DNA from: Paenibacillus sp. RUD330
Lineage (GTDB): Bacteria; Bacillota; Bacilli; Paenibacillales; Paenibacillaceae
DNA: 64,000 nt
Reading direction: 5' to 3'
NCBI RefSeq assembly: GCF_002243345.2
Contig: NZ_CP022655.2
Location: forward strand, 4,280,501-4,344,500
Position 1 is the stretch's first letter. Each line of letters starts with the position of its first letter. Positions 27,892 to 36,212 of the stretch are shown piece by piece. Under the pieces are notes generated by a model that was not told where the DNA came from, ran no database searches, and worked only from the letters and a program-made list of their open reading frames with translations. The position numbers and the translations under genes were made by a program.

Positions 27892-28785
27892 ATGAAAAAA
27901 TGGACATCCGTTATGATCCTTTCCATCTCCGTTCTGATCATCGCCGCTCCCCTGTATTCCGGAGCCAAATCCGCTTTTGTTGCCGGACGGGACCCCGCCC
28001 CTGCCTGGACCGATGAAACTTTGGCCGCTCATGCTTTGGGCTCGGTGGACAACCATTTTTTTACGAATTCATACGAAGCCTTCCAACAGAATTATGAGAA
28101 GGGCTACCGGCTGTTCGAGGTCGATTTGCAGCTTACGACAGACGGATATCTGATCAGCCGTCACGACTGGGGCTCCTATCTCTACGACCGATTCCGCCAG
28201 GAGCTGCCCCGCTCGGAAATGGACAAGCCGACAAGCCGTAAAACGATCCTCGATCTGCCCATTTTGGACCACTATCATGCGATGAGCTTCGAGCAGATCT
28301 GCGATCTCATGCGCAAGAATACCGATATGTGGATCATTACGGACACGAAGGGTTCCACGGCGGAGGAAGCCCAGGCATCGTTCCAGGCTTTGATGAGAGC
28401 AGCCGGGACGGATACGGAAGTATTGAGCCGGATCATTCCCCAGGTCTACAGCCAGGAGATGTACGTCTGGATTGAACAGGTTCATTCCTTCTCTTCCTAT
28501 ATATACACGCTTTATCAATCTCCCGATACGGATAGCCAAGTGCTCGAATTCGTCCGGCGGACGGAATCCATCGATGCCGTCACGATGCCGGAGGACCGCG
28601 CACGCAAATCCGTCAAGCTGGTTCAGCAGCTCGCCTCGCTCCAGGTTCCAGTGTACGCCCACACCGTCAATGATCTCGAAGCGATTCGCTCGCTCCTTGC
28701 CTCCGGTGTTCATGGCGTATACAGCGACTCCATGACCTATGCGAGGATGGCTGCCGCCGGCATCTCCATCCCGGAAGGCAAGTAA
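27892..28785 (+). CDS. Secreted glycerophosphodiester phosphodiesterase-like protein, 297 aa
   Basis: A signal peptide or anchor (residues 1-24) is followed by a TIM-barrel domain of the GDPD/PI-PLC type. AHALGSVDNHFFTNSYEAF resembles the HRG-x-N-T start of the family. FEVDLQLTTDGYLISRHD carries the metal-binding E-x-D and the second catalytic His. ITDTKG and PVYAHTVNDLEAIRSLLASGVHGVYSD complete the barrel signature. It probably hydrolyses glycerophosphodiesters outside the cell. AAGAGGT precedes the ATG. Monocistronic; no linked transporter. Confidence 0.85.
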   Translation: MKKWTSVMILSISVLIIAAPLYSGAKSAFVAGRDPAPAWTDETLAAHALGSVDNHFFTNSYEAFQQNYEKGYRLFEVDLQLTTDGYLISRHDWGSYLYDRFRQELPRSEMDKPTSRKTILDLPILDHYHAMSFEQICDLMRKNTDMWIITDTKGSTAEEAQASFQALMRAAGTDTEVLSRIIPQVYSQEMYVWIEQVHSFSSYIYTLYQSPDTDSQVLEFVRRTESIDAVTMPEDRARKSVKLVQQLASLQVPVYAHTVNDLEAIRSLLASGVHGVYSDSMTYARMAAAGISIPEGK

Positions 28786-29107
28786 TTCCTTGTCGGCAAT
28801 AATCTGTCAGATTATCGGGGAAAAGATATGTCCCCTTCCTCGTATTCGCAGGCAGGAATGCGCAGCCACATGAAGAACGTTTAACACGGAACCTTTTTTA
28901 GCCATGAAATTTGGGGCTATGGGTTGCATCCAAGGCACTCAATGATTATACTTACTTTACTAAAGGATTAGATTGCATGCGATTTAAGAACGGAAAAGCT
29001 TGATTCCGGGCTAATTGTAACGAATTCATAACCCTTTTTTAAGAATCTATTAATCTTGATTGGGTACAATATACTCAACCATTCGAATTGATTGGAGTGA
29101 TAAGAAC
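28786..29107. other. Intergenic region
   Basis: AT-rich. A 7-bp stem (ATAATCT/AGATTAT, 28799-28815) and a GGGG/CCCC hairpin just after it follow the phosphodiesterase gene without a T run, so termination there is uncertain. The second half leads to the next gene; no promoter stands out. Confidence 0.35.
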
Positions 29108-29338
29108 ATGAGAACTCTGATTTCCTTCCAAAACAAGAAGATTCCTGTATATATCGCCGAACAAAACAATAAAAAAGCGCTCGACAAGTTAGGCGAGGTA
29201 TTGAACCGCAAGCTTTCCACAGGCAAAAATGCTCTTAAAGGCTCCATACGTTCCCTGATCAGCGTCGAAATCTCGGGAAGCGAAGCCACTCTCCATACGA
29301 TCAATGAAAAAGACACGCTAACGATTTCCCTTTATTGA
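29108..29338 (+). CDS. Small hypothetical protein, 76 aa
   Basis: Lysine-rich, soluble, no cysteine. Short beta strands at each end flank a basic helix region (NKKALDKLGEVLNRKL). The ATG is chosen because GGAGTG lies eight bases upstream; an earlier in-frame ATG has no site. A strong terminator begins 15 bases after the stop, so it is expressed alone. No family recognised; it could be a small nucleic-acid-binding or regulatory protein, but nothing in the sequence settles it. Confidence 0.65.
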   Translation: MRTLISFQNKKIPVYIAEQNNKKALDKLGEVLNRKLSTGKNALKGSIRSLISVEISGSEATLHTINEKDTLTISLY

Positions 29339-29352
29339 TCTCTTCCATGCCA

Positions 29353-29383
29353 ATGCCGCCTGCCCCAGCAGGCGGCATTTTTG
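29353..29383 (+). terminator. Rho-independent terminator
   Basis: ATGCCGCCTGC and GCAGGCGGCAT arms, four-base loop, then TTTTT on the plus strand. Confidence 0.9.
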
Positions 29384-29448
29384 CATGGAGCTCCATTATG
29401 GTACAGTGGAATTACAATTCGTACATAGATCTCAAGGAGGAAACGCCC

Positions 29449-30435
29449 ATGCTGTTTGTCGACAACCGGGATATGCATGATCCATCCCTTAACCTGGCTC
29501 TCGAAGAATATATTCTCCGCCATCTTCCCGCTGATCAGGATTATCTGCTGTTCTACATCAACGAACCGTCCATCATCATTGGAAAAAACCAGAATACGCT
29601 GGAGGAAATCAACGAAGACTATGTCAAGGAACAGAATATCCATGTCGTGCGCCGGCTATCCGGCGGCGGAGCCGTCTATCATGATCACGGCAACTTGAAT
29701 TACAGCTTCATCACCAAGGATGATGGCGAATCCTTCCGCAACTATCGCAAATTCACGGAACCTGTCATTCAAGCGCTCCGCTCGTTGGGCGTAGAGGCCG
29801 AGCTCAGCGGTCGGAACGACATCCAGGTCGGCGAGCGCAAAATATCGGGGAACGCCCAGTTCGCGACACGAGGCCGCATGTTCACTCACGGCACTCTGCT
29901 GTTCCAGTCCGACATTGCTCATGTCGCATCGGCGCTCAAGCCGAATCCGGAGAAGTTCAAATCCAAGTCGACGAAGTCGATTCGAAGCCGTGTCGCCAAC
30001 ATTTCCGAGTTCCTGCAGAAGCCGATGACGGTGGAGCAGTTCCGCTCCTATCTGCTTGAGACCTTATATGATGGCCAGCCCGTCCAAGCCTACGAGCTGA
30101 CGGATGCGGACTGGGATGGCGTCCGTACAATCTCGGAGGAGCGCTATCGCAACTGGGATTGGAACTACGGGCGTTCCCCTGCCTTCAATATGCGTCAAGT
30201 GAAGAGGCTTGCAGCGGGAACCTTCGATGTACGGCTGAATGTTGAGACCGGGCGTATCGAACAGGCTTCCATCTATGGAGATTTTTTTGGAACCAGCGAA
30301 GTTGCCGACCTTGAGAAGTTGCTTGCAGGAGTTCGCTATGAACAGCAATCCGTCCGCGAGGCGTTGTCCGATACCGATTTGACGCCTTTTTTAGGTCCCG
30401 TCAGCTTGGACGAGTTCATTGAACTTCTATTTTAA
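29449..30435 (+). CDS. lplA: Lipoate-protein ligase A, 328 aa
   Basis: Activates free lipoate with ATP and attaches it to lipoyl domains of 2-oxoacid dehydrogenases and GcvH. The catalytic domain has RRLSGGGAVYHDHGNLNYS (the lipoate-adenylate glycine loop), GRNDI, KISGNAQ with the essential lysine, and HGTLL. The C-terminal ~90 residues form the LplA accessory domain. AAGGAGG is seven bases before the ATG; the in-frame sequence upstream crosses the previous gene's terminator and is not coding. Confidence 0.95.
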   Translation: MLFVDNRDMHDPSLNLALEEYILRHLPADQDYLLFYINEPSIIIGKNQNTLEEINEDYVKEQNIHVVRRLSGGGAVYHDHGNLNYSFITKDDGESFRNYRKFTEPVIQALRSLGVEAELSGRNDIQVGERKISGNAQFATRGRMFTHGTLLFQSDIAHVASALKPNPEKFKSKSTKSIRSRVANISEFLQKPMTVEQFRSYLLETLYDGQPVQAYELTDADWDGVRTISEERYRNWDWNYGRSPAFNMRQVKRLAAGTFDVRLNVETGRIEQASIYGDFFGTSEVADLEKLLAGVRYEQQSVREALSDTDLTPFLGPVSLDEFIELLF

Positions 30436-30522
30436 CTCCAGTCTCTTCCTCTCCAGCATGCATTCAAGAGGCTGCTGCTGACCGAATAGCTTTCCATATC
30501 GGTTTTCCAATGCTCAAAACAG

Positions 30523-30553
30523 GGATTCCACTCCGGGATCCTTTTTGTTGTTT
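30523..30553 (+). terminator. Terminator of lplA
   Basis: GGATTCC and GGGATCC arms (one G-T pair), five-base loop, then TTTTTG and a T-rich stretch. Confidence 0.7.
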
Positions 30554-30715
30554 TCAAAACCATTACCCCCACTAAATAGTTCTATGAATAAAGAAAATAT
30601 GTCGTAAACAGGGAATATGCCATTAAAACATTAATATTTTTTAATTCAAGAAATTTGGATATAAATATTAGTGTTATTATTTGTATAAATTAAAAATATC
30701 CTATGGAGGAAAAAC

Positions 30716-31184
30716 ATGAAAAATCTTTCATTCATTCTGGCGATGTCTGTACTTTCAGCCGTTCTGCTTGCCGGTTGTGCCAGCTAGTGCTCTTCCTGCC
30801 CATGAATCACAATCTTCTTCCCTGGTGCAGCTTGCATCCCCATCTAAAATTGCTCCTCAACAAACTCTCGTTAACGCTGGAAATTATGCCATTAATGGAG
30901 GCCAAGGATCGACATCGTTCAAATTCAGCAAAACCGTTGATACACCGGAAAGAATATATGTTCGAAATGATTCCTCGAAACCATTGAAACTATATCTTGT
31001 CAGTCCCAAGAATGTGAATTGGCTGGATCGGACCTTGCAGCCAGGTAAAGCGGTGACAAGCGAACCTTCATGGGGCAATGGACAAGTCGGTACCTGGACG
31101 TTCAAATACACCACGGCTGTTGGCTCAGATGGTTCGATTTATCTAGCCGTCGTGACGTCCAAATCCATGACAAACAGGCCATGA
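30716..31184 (+). pseudogene. Secreted protein with frameshift in signal peptide
   Basis: An ATG with AGGAGG upstream begins a clear signal peptide (MKNLSFILAMSVLSAVLLAG), but that frame stops at 30785 after 23 codons. The following ~130 codons continue in the next frame from about 30768 and read as a compact beta-rich secreted protein (for example FKFSKTVDTPERIYVRND). A one-base change near 30762-30770 would join them and give a signal-peptidase site around VPASA. Either a real disruption, a programmed shift or a sequencing error. No family recognised for the mature part. Confidence 0.6.
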
Positions 31185-31372
31185 TCAGCCATTTTGTCTA
31201 CTCAAGCCGCTATCCTCTTCTAGGATGGCAGCTTATTCTGCTTGCGGCGGCGCTTCTGCTCTCCTGCTTAATGATGCATCTTTCCCATCCAGCCAGCAGA
31301 ATTCAAATCAAAAAAGCCGAAATGCTCCATGATGGAGATTCCGGCCTGAATACAAGCAAGTCAGTGAAAGCA

Positions 31373-31774
31373 TCATCCAAATTGGATGACACGGTTGTTG
31401 TCTCTTTGAAACCCTTGGTATCGGGAGCCGCGGAAGGTGAGCTTTCCGACATCCCCTTCAGCCAGCAAGCCGAAGTCCTTGCCCGTGACGGAAAATTCCA
31501 TCCGGTCGCCGCTTTCGACTTCAAAGGTCGCATAATAATCGGTCAGCGTATGCTGATGCGAGCCTTCCTCGTAGGGCTGCTGGCTGCGGACTCGGGACCG
31601 CTTGCTGACCACGGCCGCCTTCACCGACAGCTGAGGCTGGGCGTTGTTGCGGCTCCAGCCCGAGTAGGATTTCCAGAGGCCCGCACCGATGATCACCGCA
31701 ATGACTGCAATAAGAATCGTGAATGCCGTTCCTGCCGTGGAGAAGATCGATTCCATGCTCATCCCGGTCCCCAT
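31373..31774 (-). CDS. DUF2500-like membrane protein, 133 aa
   Basis: One membrane span near the N-terminus (about 9-33: STAGTAFTILIAVIAVIIGAGLW), then a soluble domain with SVKAAVVSKRSRVR, TDYYATFEVESGDRMEFSV and GDVGKLTFRGSRYQGF. These segments are typical of DUF2500 proteins (YhhM-like, function unknown). Three close in-frame ATGs exist; the first is used because GGGGAGGG precedes it. The frame stays open further upstream but without protein-like sequence. Monocistronic. Confidence 0.8.
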   Translation of the reverse strand: MGTGMSMESIFSTAGTAFTILIAVIAVIIGAGLWKSYSGWSRNNAQPQLSVKAAVVSKRSRVRSQQPYEEGSHQHTLTDYYATFEVESGDRMEFSVTGKDFGLLAEGDVGKLTFRGSRYQGFQRDNNRVIQFG

Positions 31775-31961
31775 TCCCGCTCCCTCCCCAGATGTGTCCC
31801 CATGATGTACCTTAGTCCCATTGTATGACGGCCGAGCCGGCTTATTCTCCCGGATTGGCGGATCTTGTCCTAACGAGGGCTGGAGGTCGGAATCGTTGAT
31901 GTTGATTGGGTTGAAGGTTTTCATCCCCTTCTTGAAGGCACTTTCACTTGATTGACATGCA

Positions 31962-31993
31962 AATAGAAGCCCCCGCATAGGGAGCTTCTATTC
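31962..31993 (-). terminator. Terminator after opp-type operon
   Basis: An AGAAGC..CCC / GGG.GCTTCT stem just downstream of oppF. The T tract is weak on the minus strand and stronger on the plus strand, so it may work in both directions. Confidence 0.6.
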
Positions 31994-32016
31994 TATTTTT
32001 TAGTGAACTCTTCGAT

Positions 32017-33045
32017 TCAACCCAAACGTCCGGAAGCCATGCGCTGCAGATCGCCTTCCTCAAGAAGCGGGAAGTGGCATGCGACTTGACGGCCAGGCAG
32101 CACCTCGCGAAGCAGAGGCTCTTCGGCCTTGCAGCGATCCTGCGCGAGCGGACAGCGCGGGTGGAAGCGGCAGCCCGATGGAGGGTTAGCCGGCGAAGGC
32201 ACATCGCCCTTGAGAATGATGCGCTCCCGCTTAAGAGCCGGATTCGGCTTCGGAATGGAGGACAGCAGCGCGGCGGAATACGGATGCAGCGGCTTGTTGT
32301 ACAATTCCTCCGTCGGGCCGACTTCTGCCAGCTTGCCCAGATACATGACGCCGACACGATCCGAGATATGGCGGACGACGTTGAGACCGTGGGCGATGAA
32401 CAGGAACGTCAGGCCGAGCTCGCGCTGCAGCTTCGCCAGCAGGTTGAGCACCTGGGACTGGACGGATACGTCCAGGGCGCTGACGGCTTCGTCCGCGACG
32501 ATGAACTTCGGATTGAGCGCGATCGCGCGCGCGATGCCGATCCGCTGGCGCTGGCCGCCGGAGAACTCATGCGGATAGCGATTGCGGCGGGAAGCGTCAA
32601 GGCCGACAAGCTCCATCAGCTCGACGACACGAGCGTCGATATCTTTTGCAGACATATTCGTATGCACCTTGAGCGGTTCACCGATCACATCGCTGACGCG
32701 GAAGCGCGGGTTCAGGGAGCCGAACGGATCCTGGAAGATGATCTGCAGATCCTGACGGAGATCGCGAAGCTTGCTGGTCCCAAGCGCATGAATGTTCTCT
32801 CCGTTATAAACGACCGATCCTTCCGTGGCGCTCTGCAGCCGCAGGATCACACGTCCGAGCGTCGACTTGCCGCAGCCGGATTCGCCGACGAGGCCGAATG
32901 TCTCCCCTTTTTTGATTTCCAGGGAAATATCGTCCACGGCTTTGACCTGGCCCACGACACGGCTGAGCAAGCCCTTCTTGATCGGGAAATACTTCTTGAT
33001 ATGTTTGACTTCAATCAAAGTTTCGCTGGACAGCTGCCTGCTCAT
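32017..33045 (-). CDS. oppF: Oligopeptide ABC transporter ATP-binding protein, 342 aa
   Basis: An ATPase subunit of a peptide importer. Walker A is GESGCGKST (near residue 54), the signature is [13 protein letters not shown], Walker B is [12 protein letters not shown], and the H-loop is IAHGLNVV. The C-terminal oligopeptide-type extension has the cysteine pattern GCRFHPRCP...C..C...ACHF that in relatives can bind a [4Fe-4S] cluster. Last gene of oppABCDF; its ATG overlaps the oppD stop (ATGA). Confidence 0.93.
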   Translation of the reverse strand: MSRQLSSETLIEVKHIKKYFPIKKGLLSRVVGQVKAVDDISLEIKKGETFGLVGESGCGKSTLGRVILRLQSATEGSVVYNGENIHALGTSKLRDLRQDLQIIFQDPFGSLNPRFRVSDVIGEPLKVHTNMSAKDIDARVVELMELVGLDASRRNRYPHEFSGGQRQRIGIARAIALNPKFIVADEAVSALDVSVQSQVLNLLAKLQRELGLTFLFIAHGLNVVRHISDRVGVMYLGKLAEVGPTEELYNKPLHPYSAALLSSIPKPNPALKRERIILKGDVPSPANPPSGCRFHPRCPLAQDRCKAEEPLLREVLPGRQVACHFPLLEEGDLQRMASGRLG

Positions 33046-34079
33046 ACCGTTACCTCCCCTTGACTGCCGATGTTGATCCTTGGGGATAGAGGAGACTCAT
33101 CGGAATGCTCCTCGAACAGCCAGCACGCTGCTTTGTGGTCGTTGCCGAGCTGGAAGAATCCCGGTTCCTCGCGGCGGCAAATATCCATCGCATGCGGACA
33201 TCTAGGATGGAAGCGGCAGCCTCCCGGAAGCTGATTGATCCGCGGAATATTGCCTTTGATCGTGTAGAGCTCTTCATCCGTCTTCGCTTCAAATCCTGGA
33301 ATCGACTTCAGCAGGCCGACCGTGTACGGATGGCTCGGCTTGCTGAAGATTTCCTCGACAGAGCCCTCTTCCATGATTCCCCCGGCATACATGACGACGA
33401 TCCGATCGGCAACCTCGGCCGCTACGCCCATATCATGGGTGATGAGCACGACAGACATGCCCGTTTCCTTCTGCAGCTGTTTCAAGAGATCGAGGATTTG
33501 CGCCTGAACCGTTACATCCAGCGCCGTTGTCGGCTCATCCGCAATCAGCAGCTCCGGACGGCAAGCAAGAGCGATGGCGATGACGACGCGCTGGCACATG
33601 CCGCCGGACAACTCATGCGGATACTGCCGCGCACGAACCTCCGGAGACGGAATGCCGACCTCGCGAAGCAGATCGACAGCCATCTTCATAGCGTCCTTCG
33701 GGCTTTTCCTTTGATGGAGACGAAGGCTCTCGGCAATCTGCTCTCCGACCGTGAATACGGGATTGAGCGAAGACATCGGATCCTGGAAGATCATCGCGAT
33801 CTGGTTGCCCCGGATACGGCGCATTTCATCCTGATCCTTTTCCGAAAGAACTTCGCCGTTGAATTTGATGTCGCCCTCGAGAATCATGCCTCCCGCGTAA
33901 TCGATGAGACGCATGACGGCGAGCGAGGTGACGCTCTTGCCGCTGCCGCTCTCTCCTACGATGCATAGAGTCTGGCCCTCTTCCACGCTGAACGAAATCC
34001 GGTCGGTAGCCTTCAGGATCTCCTTGTTCACGAGGAAGCCGGCACTCATTTCGTTGACTTCGAGAATTTTGCGCGCCAT
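33042..34079 (-). CDS. oppD: Oligopeptide ABC transporter ATP-binding protein, 345 aa
   Basis: Second ATPase subunit. Walker A is GESGSGKS, the signature is [15 protein letters not shown], Walker B is [12 protein letters not shown], and the H-loop is ITHDMGV. It has the same Cys-containing C-terminal extension (GCRFHPRCP). AAGGAGG precedes the chosen ATG, which overlaps the end of oppC by 34 bases; the longer open frame upstream lies inside oppC and is a shadow. The signature has Met-Cys where Gln is usual (GGMCQR versus GGQRQR), a substitution common in OppD/DppD. Confidence 0.93.
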   Translation of the reverse strand: MARKILEVNEMSAGFLVNKEILKATDRISFSVEEGQTLCIVGESGSGKSVTSLAVMRLIDYAGGMILEGDIKFNGEVLSEKDQDEMRRIRGNQIAMIFQDPMSSLNPVFTVGEQIAESLRLHQRKSPKDAMKMAVDLLREVGIPSPEVRARQYPHELSGGMCQRVVIAIALACRPELLIADEPTTALDVTVQAQILDLLKQLQKETGMSVVLITHDMGVAAEVADRIVVMYAGGIMEEGSVEEIFSKPSHPYTVGLLKSIPGFEAKTDEELYTIKGNIPRINQLPGGCRFHPRCPHAMDICRREEPGFFQLGNDHKAACWLFEEHSDESPLSPRINIGSQGEVTV

Positions 34080-35023
34080 TTTTCCAGCCTCCTTGGAGAA
34101 AGATGCATTTTTTGACGAGGATCCAGCGCATCGCGGATGCCGTCTCCGATGAAGTTGACCGACAGCACGACTAAAAAGATGCAAAGGCCTGGATATACGC
34201 CTTGGATGGGATCAATAAGCATGAATTCTTGAGCATTGCTGAGCATTTGGCCCCAGCTCGTTTGCGGCATTTGAATACCGAGTCCCAGGTAGGAAAGGCC
34301 CGACTCCGCCAGAATGGCCCCGCCCACCATCAAAGTCGCATTGACAATAATGGGAAAGCTTGCATTGCGCAGCAGATGGCGGAAGATGATGCCCCAGCTG
34401 GTGACGCCGATCGCTTTGGCTGCTTCCACATACTGCATTTCACGCAGCTGAAGGAAATTCCCTCGCACAAGACGCGCCACTCCCATCCAGCTCGTAAAGG
34501 ACAGGATAAGAATAATATAAATGAACTTCGTGCCGAAAATGGCTCCAATCAGGATGTTCAGGAACAACGTGGGGATTGAAATCATCACATCAATCAAACG
34601 CATAAAGATAACATCAATCCAACCGCCGAAGTAACCGGATATAGCTCCAATCAACGAACCGATTAGAACAGACACCGCAGCGACGGAAAATCCAACCGTT
34701 AAGGAGACTCGTCCGCTAAAGACAATGCGGGAAAAGATATCCCTGCCCAATTCGTCCGTTCCCAAAAAGTGATTTCCGGTAAACGGCTTCAAATTAGAGT
34801 TCATCAAATCTTGCTTAGCGGGGTCATAAGGCGCGATGTACGGCGCCAGAATGGCCGACAATACAAAAATCAGCAAGATGGCCAGGCCTGTCATGGCAAA
34901 GGGATTGCGCTTGAACTTGTTCCATGTCTGTCTCCAAGGTCCAATCGGTTTATCCGCTTTGGGGGCAGCGCCGGTCTGGACAGGTAAGCTAGGATTGCTT
35001 GTAGGCTGCAGATTGGCGCTCAT
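34046..35023 (-). CDS. oppC: Oligopeptide ABC transporter permease, 325 aa
   Basis: An inner-membrane permease with about six spans. It starts with a cytoplasmic segment leading to FKRNPFAMTGLAILLIFVL (the OppC N-terminal span). The GTDELGRDIFSRIVFSGRVSL motif and the EAA loop (EAAKAIGVTSWGIIFRHLLRN) that docks on the ATPases are present. TAATG overlap with oppB. Confidence 0.93.
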   Translation of the reverse strand: MSANLQPTSNPSLPVQTGAAPKADKPIGPWRQTWNKFKRNPFAMTGLAILLIFVLSAILAPYIAPYDPAKQDLMNSNLKPFTGNHFLGTDELGRDIFSRIVFSGRVSLTVGFSVAAVSVLIGSLIGAISGYFGGWIDVIFMRLIDVMISIPTLFLNILIGAIFGTKFIYIILILSFTSWMGVARLVRGNFLQLREMQYVEAAKAIGVTSWGIIFRHLLRNASFPIIVNATLMVGGAILAESGLSYLGLGIQMPQTSWGQMLSNAQEFMLIDPIQGVYPGLCIFLVVLSVNFIGDGIRDALDPRQKMHLSPRRLEKWRAKFSKSTK

Positions 35024-35991
35024 TAAGACTTGCCTCCTTTGCTCAGCTGAACTCGCGGATCAACAACGGCATACAAGATGTCTGCAATCAAATTGCCGAC
35101 GACGACAAAGACGGCTCCGAGAAGCGTAATGGCCATCAAAACGGAATATTCACGGGAATTGGCCATCTCGACGAATAAACGTCCCATTCCCGGCCAGTTG
35201 AAGACGGCTTCCGTCAAGGCTGCACCGCCGACCAGGATAGGCAAGTCAAGGCCGAACAGAGTGATGAGCGGAATAAGCGCATTGCGCAAAGCATGCCTGA
35301 AAACAACCTTGTTCTCCTTCACGCCCTTGGCCCTTGCTGTACGGATATAATCCTGCTCCAACACCTCAAGCATGCTGGATCGGGCATATTTGAGATAACC
35401 GGCAAGCATGCCGAGAGACAACACCGATACAGGCAGAATCAAGTGCATGAACAAGTCCGGGATGTTGCCCTCCTTGCCCATTGTATACATGTCGGATAGA
35501 GGGAGCCAATCCAGCTTTAGAGAGAAGTAGCTCTGCAGAATAATGCCGAACCAGAAAGCTGGCATCGCGAATCCAGTATAAGAAATGAAGGATGCGGTCT
35601 GGTCAGAGAATCCGTATTCTTTGGTGCTGTTGTAGATGCCCCAGGGAATCGCGATAATCAAGGTCAGAATCCAGGCTGCTCCCATGAGAATCAATGTGTT
35701 TTTGACGGTAGGCCACAGAATGTCGCCAACAGGAATATTATTCTTGAATGTGGAGCCCAAATCACCGCTTAAGATATTGCCCATCCACTGTAAATACTGG
35801 ACAGGAATAGGCTGATCAAGACCGAGTTCTTGAGCTTTGATCTTTCCGGCCTCAACTGACAAGCCTGGGGACAAGAAGATCTGGGTTGGACCGCCAGGTG
35901 CGGCATGGATTAAGCCGAAGGTAAAAACCGAAATCAGAAACAGTACGACGACGGACTGCAAAATCCGGCGGACAAGATACTCGCCCATCAT
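35023..35991 (-). CDS. oppB: Oligopeptide ABC transporter permease, 322 aa
   Basis: The partner permease, six spans. The N-terminus YLVRRILQSVVVLFLISVFTF and the APGGP segment after span one are typical of OppB/DppB; the EAA loop is RTARAKGVKENKVVFRHALRN. It follows oppA after 221 bases that contain an attenuator-like hairpin and a repeat pair. Confidence 0.93.
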   Translation of the reverse strand: MMGEYLVRRILQSVVVLFLISVFTFGLIHAAPGGPTQIFLSPGLSVEAGKIKAQELGLDQPIPVQYLQWMGNILSGDLGSTFKNNIPVGDILWPTVKNTLILMGAAWILTLIIAIPWGIYNSTKEYGFSDQTASFISYTGFAMPAFWFGIILQSYFSLKLDWLPLSDMYTMGKEGNIPDLFMHLILPVSVLSLGMLAGYLKYARSSMLEVLEQDYIRTARAKGVKENKVVFRHALRNALIPLITLFGLDLPILVGGAALTEAVFNWPGMGRLFVEMANSREYSVLMAITLLGAVFVVVGNLIADILYAVVDPRVQLSKGGKS

Positions 35992-36039
35992 TTAATCCTC
36001 CTCTGGAACATCAAAACTGAACTGAATGCTGGGCAGCTG

Positions 36040-36111
36040 CCGGCTTTGCGCCGGGCAGAACCGGTGTTCATCCGGGCTTAGGACCGGCCGGTTATGCGCA
36101 GGGCAAAACCG
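36040..36111. repeat. Pair of ~25-bp CCGG-bounded repeats between oppA and oppB
   Basis: Units at 36040-36064 and 36088-36112 agree at 20 of 25 bases, each beginning CCGG and the first also ending in CCGG, separated by 23 bases. In an RNA they could form hairpins with their own ends. Confidence 0.55.
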
Positions 36112-36139
36112 TCTTCCTTGACCATCAAATCGTAAAAAT

Positions 36140-36177
36140 CGAGAAAGGAGAAAGGAGGAAGGACAGGGCCTTCCCCC
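36140..36177 (-). terminator. Attenuator-like hairpin after oppA
   Basis: GGGGGAAGG pairs CCTTCCTCC (nine pairs, one G-T) with a six-base loop, followed on the minus strand by a T-rich tract with interspersed C. Its place between the binding-protein gene and the permease genes fits partial termination that keeps oppA in excess. Confidence 0.55.
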
Positions 36178-36212
36178 TTTCAATATATTTCCGTACAGAA
36201 TGCCTCGGTGCC

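Noticed and set aside
31070-31828. Plus-strand open frame of 252 codons
   Set aside because: Its second half is antisense to the DUF2500-like gene and its start lies inside the frameshifted secreted protein; no ribosome site.
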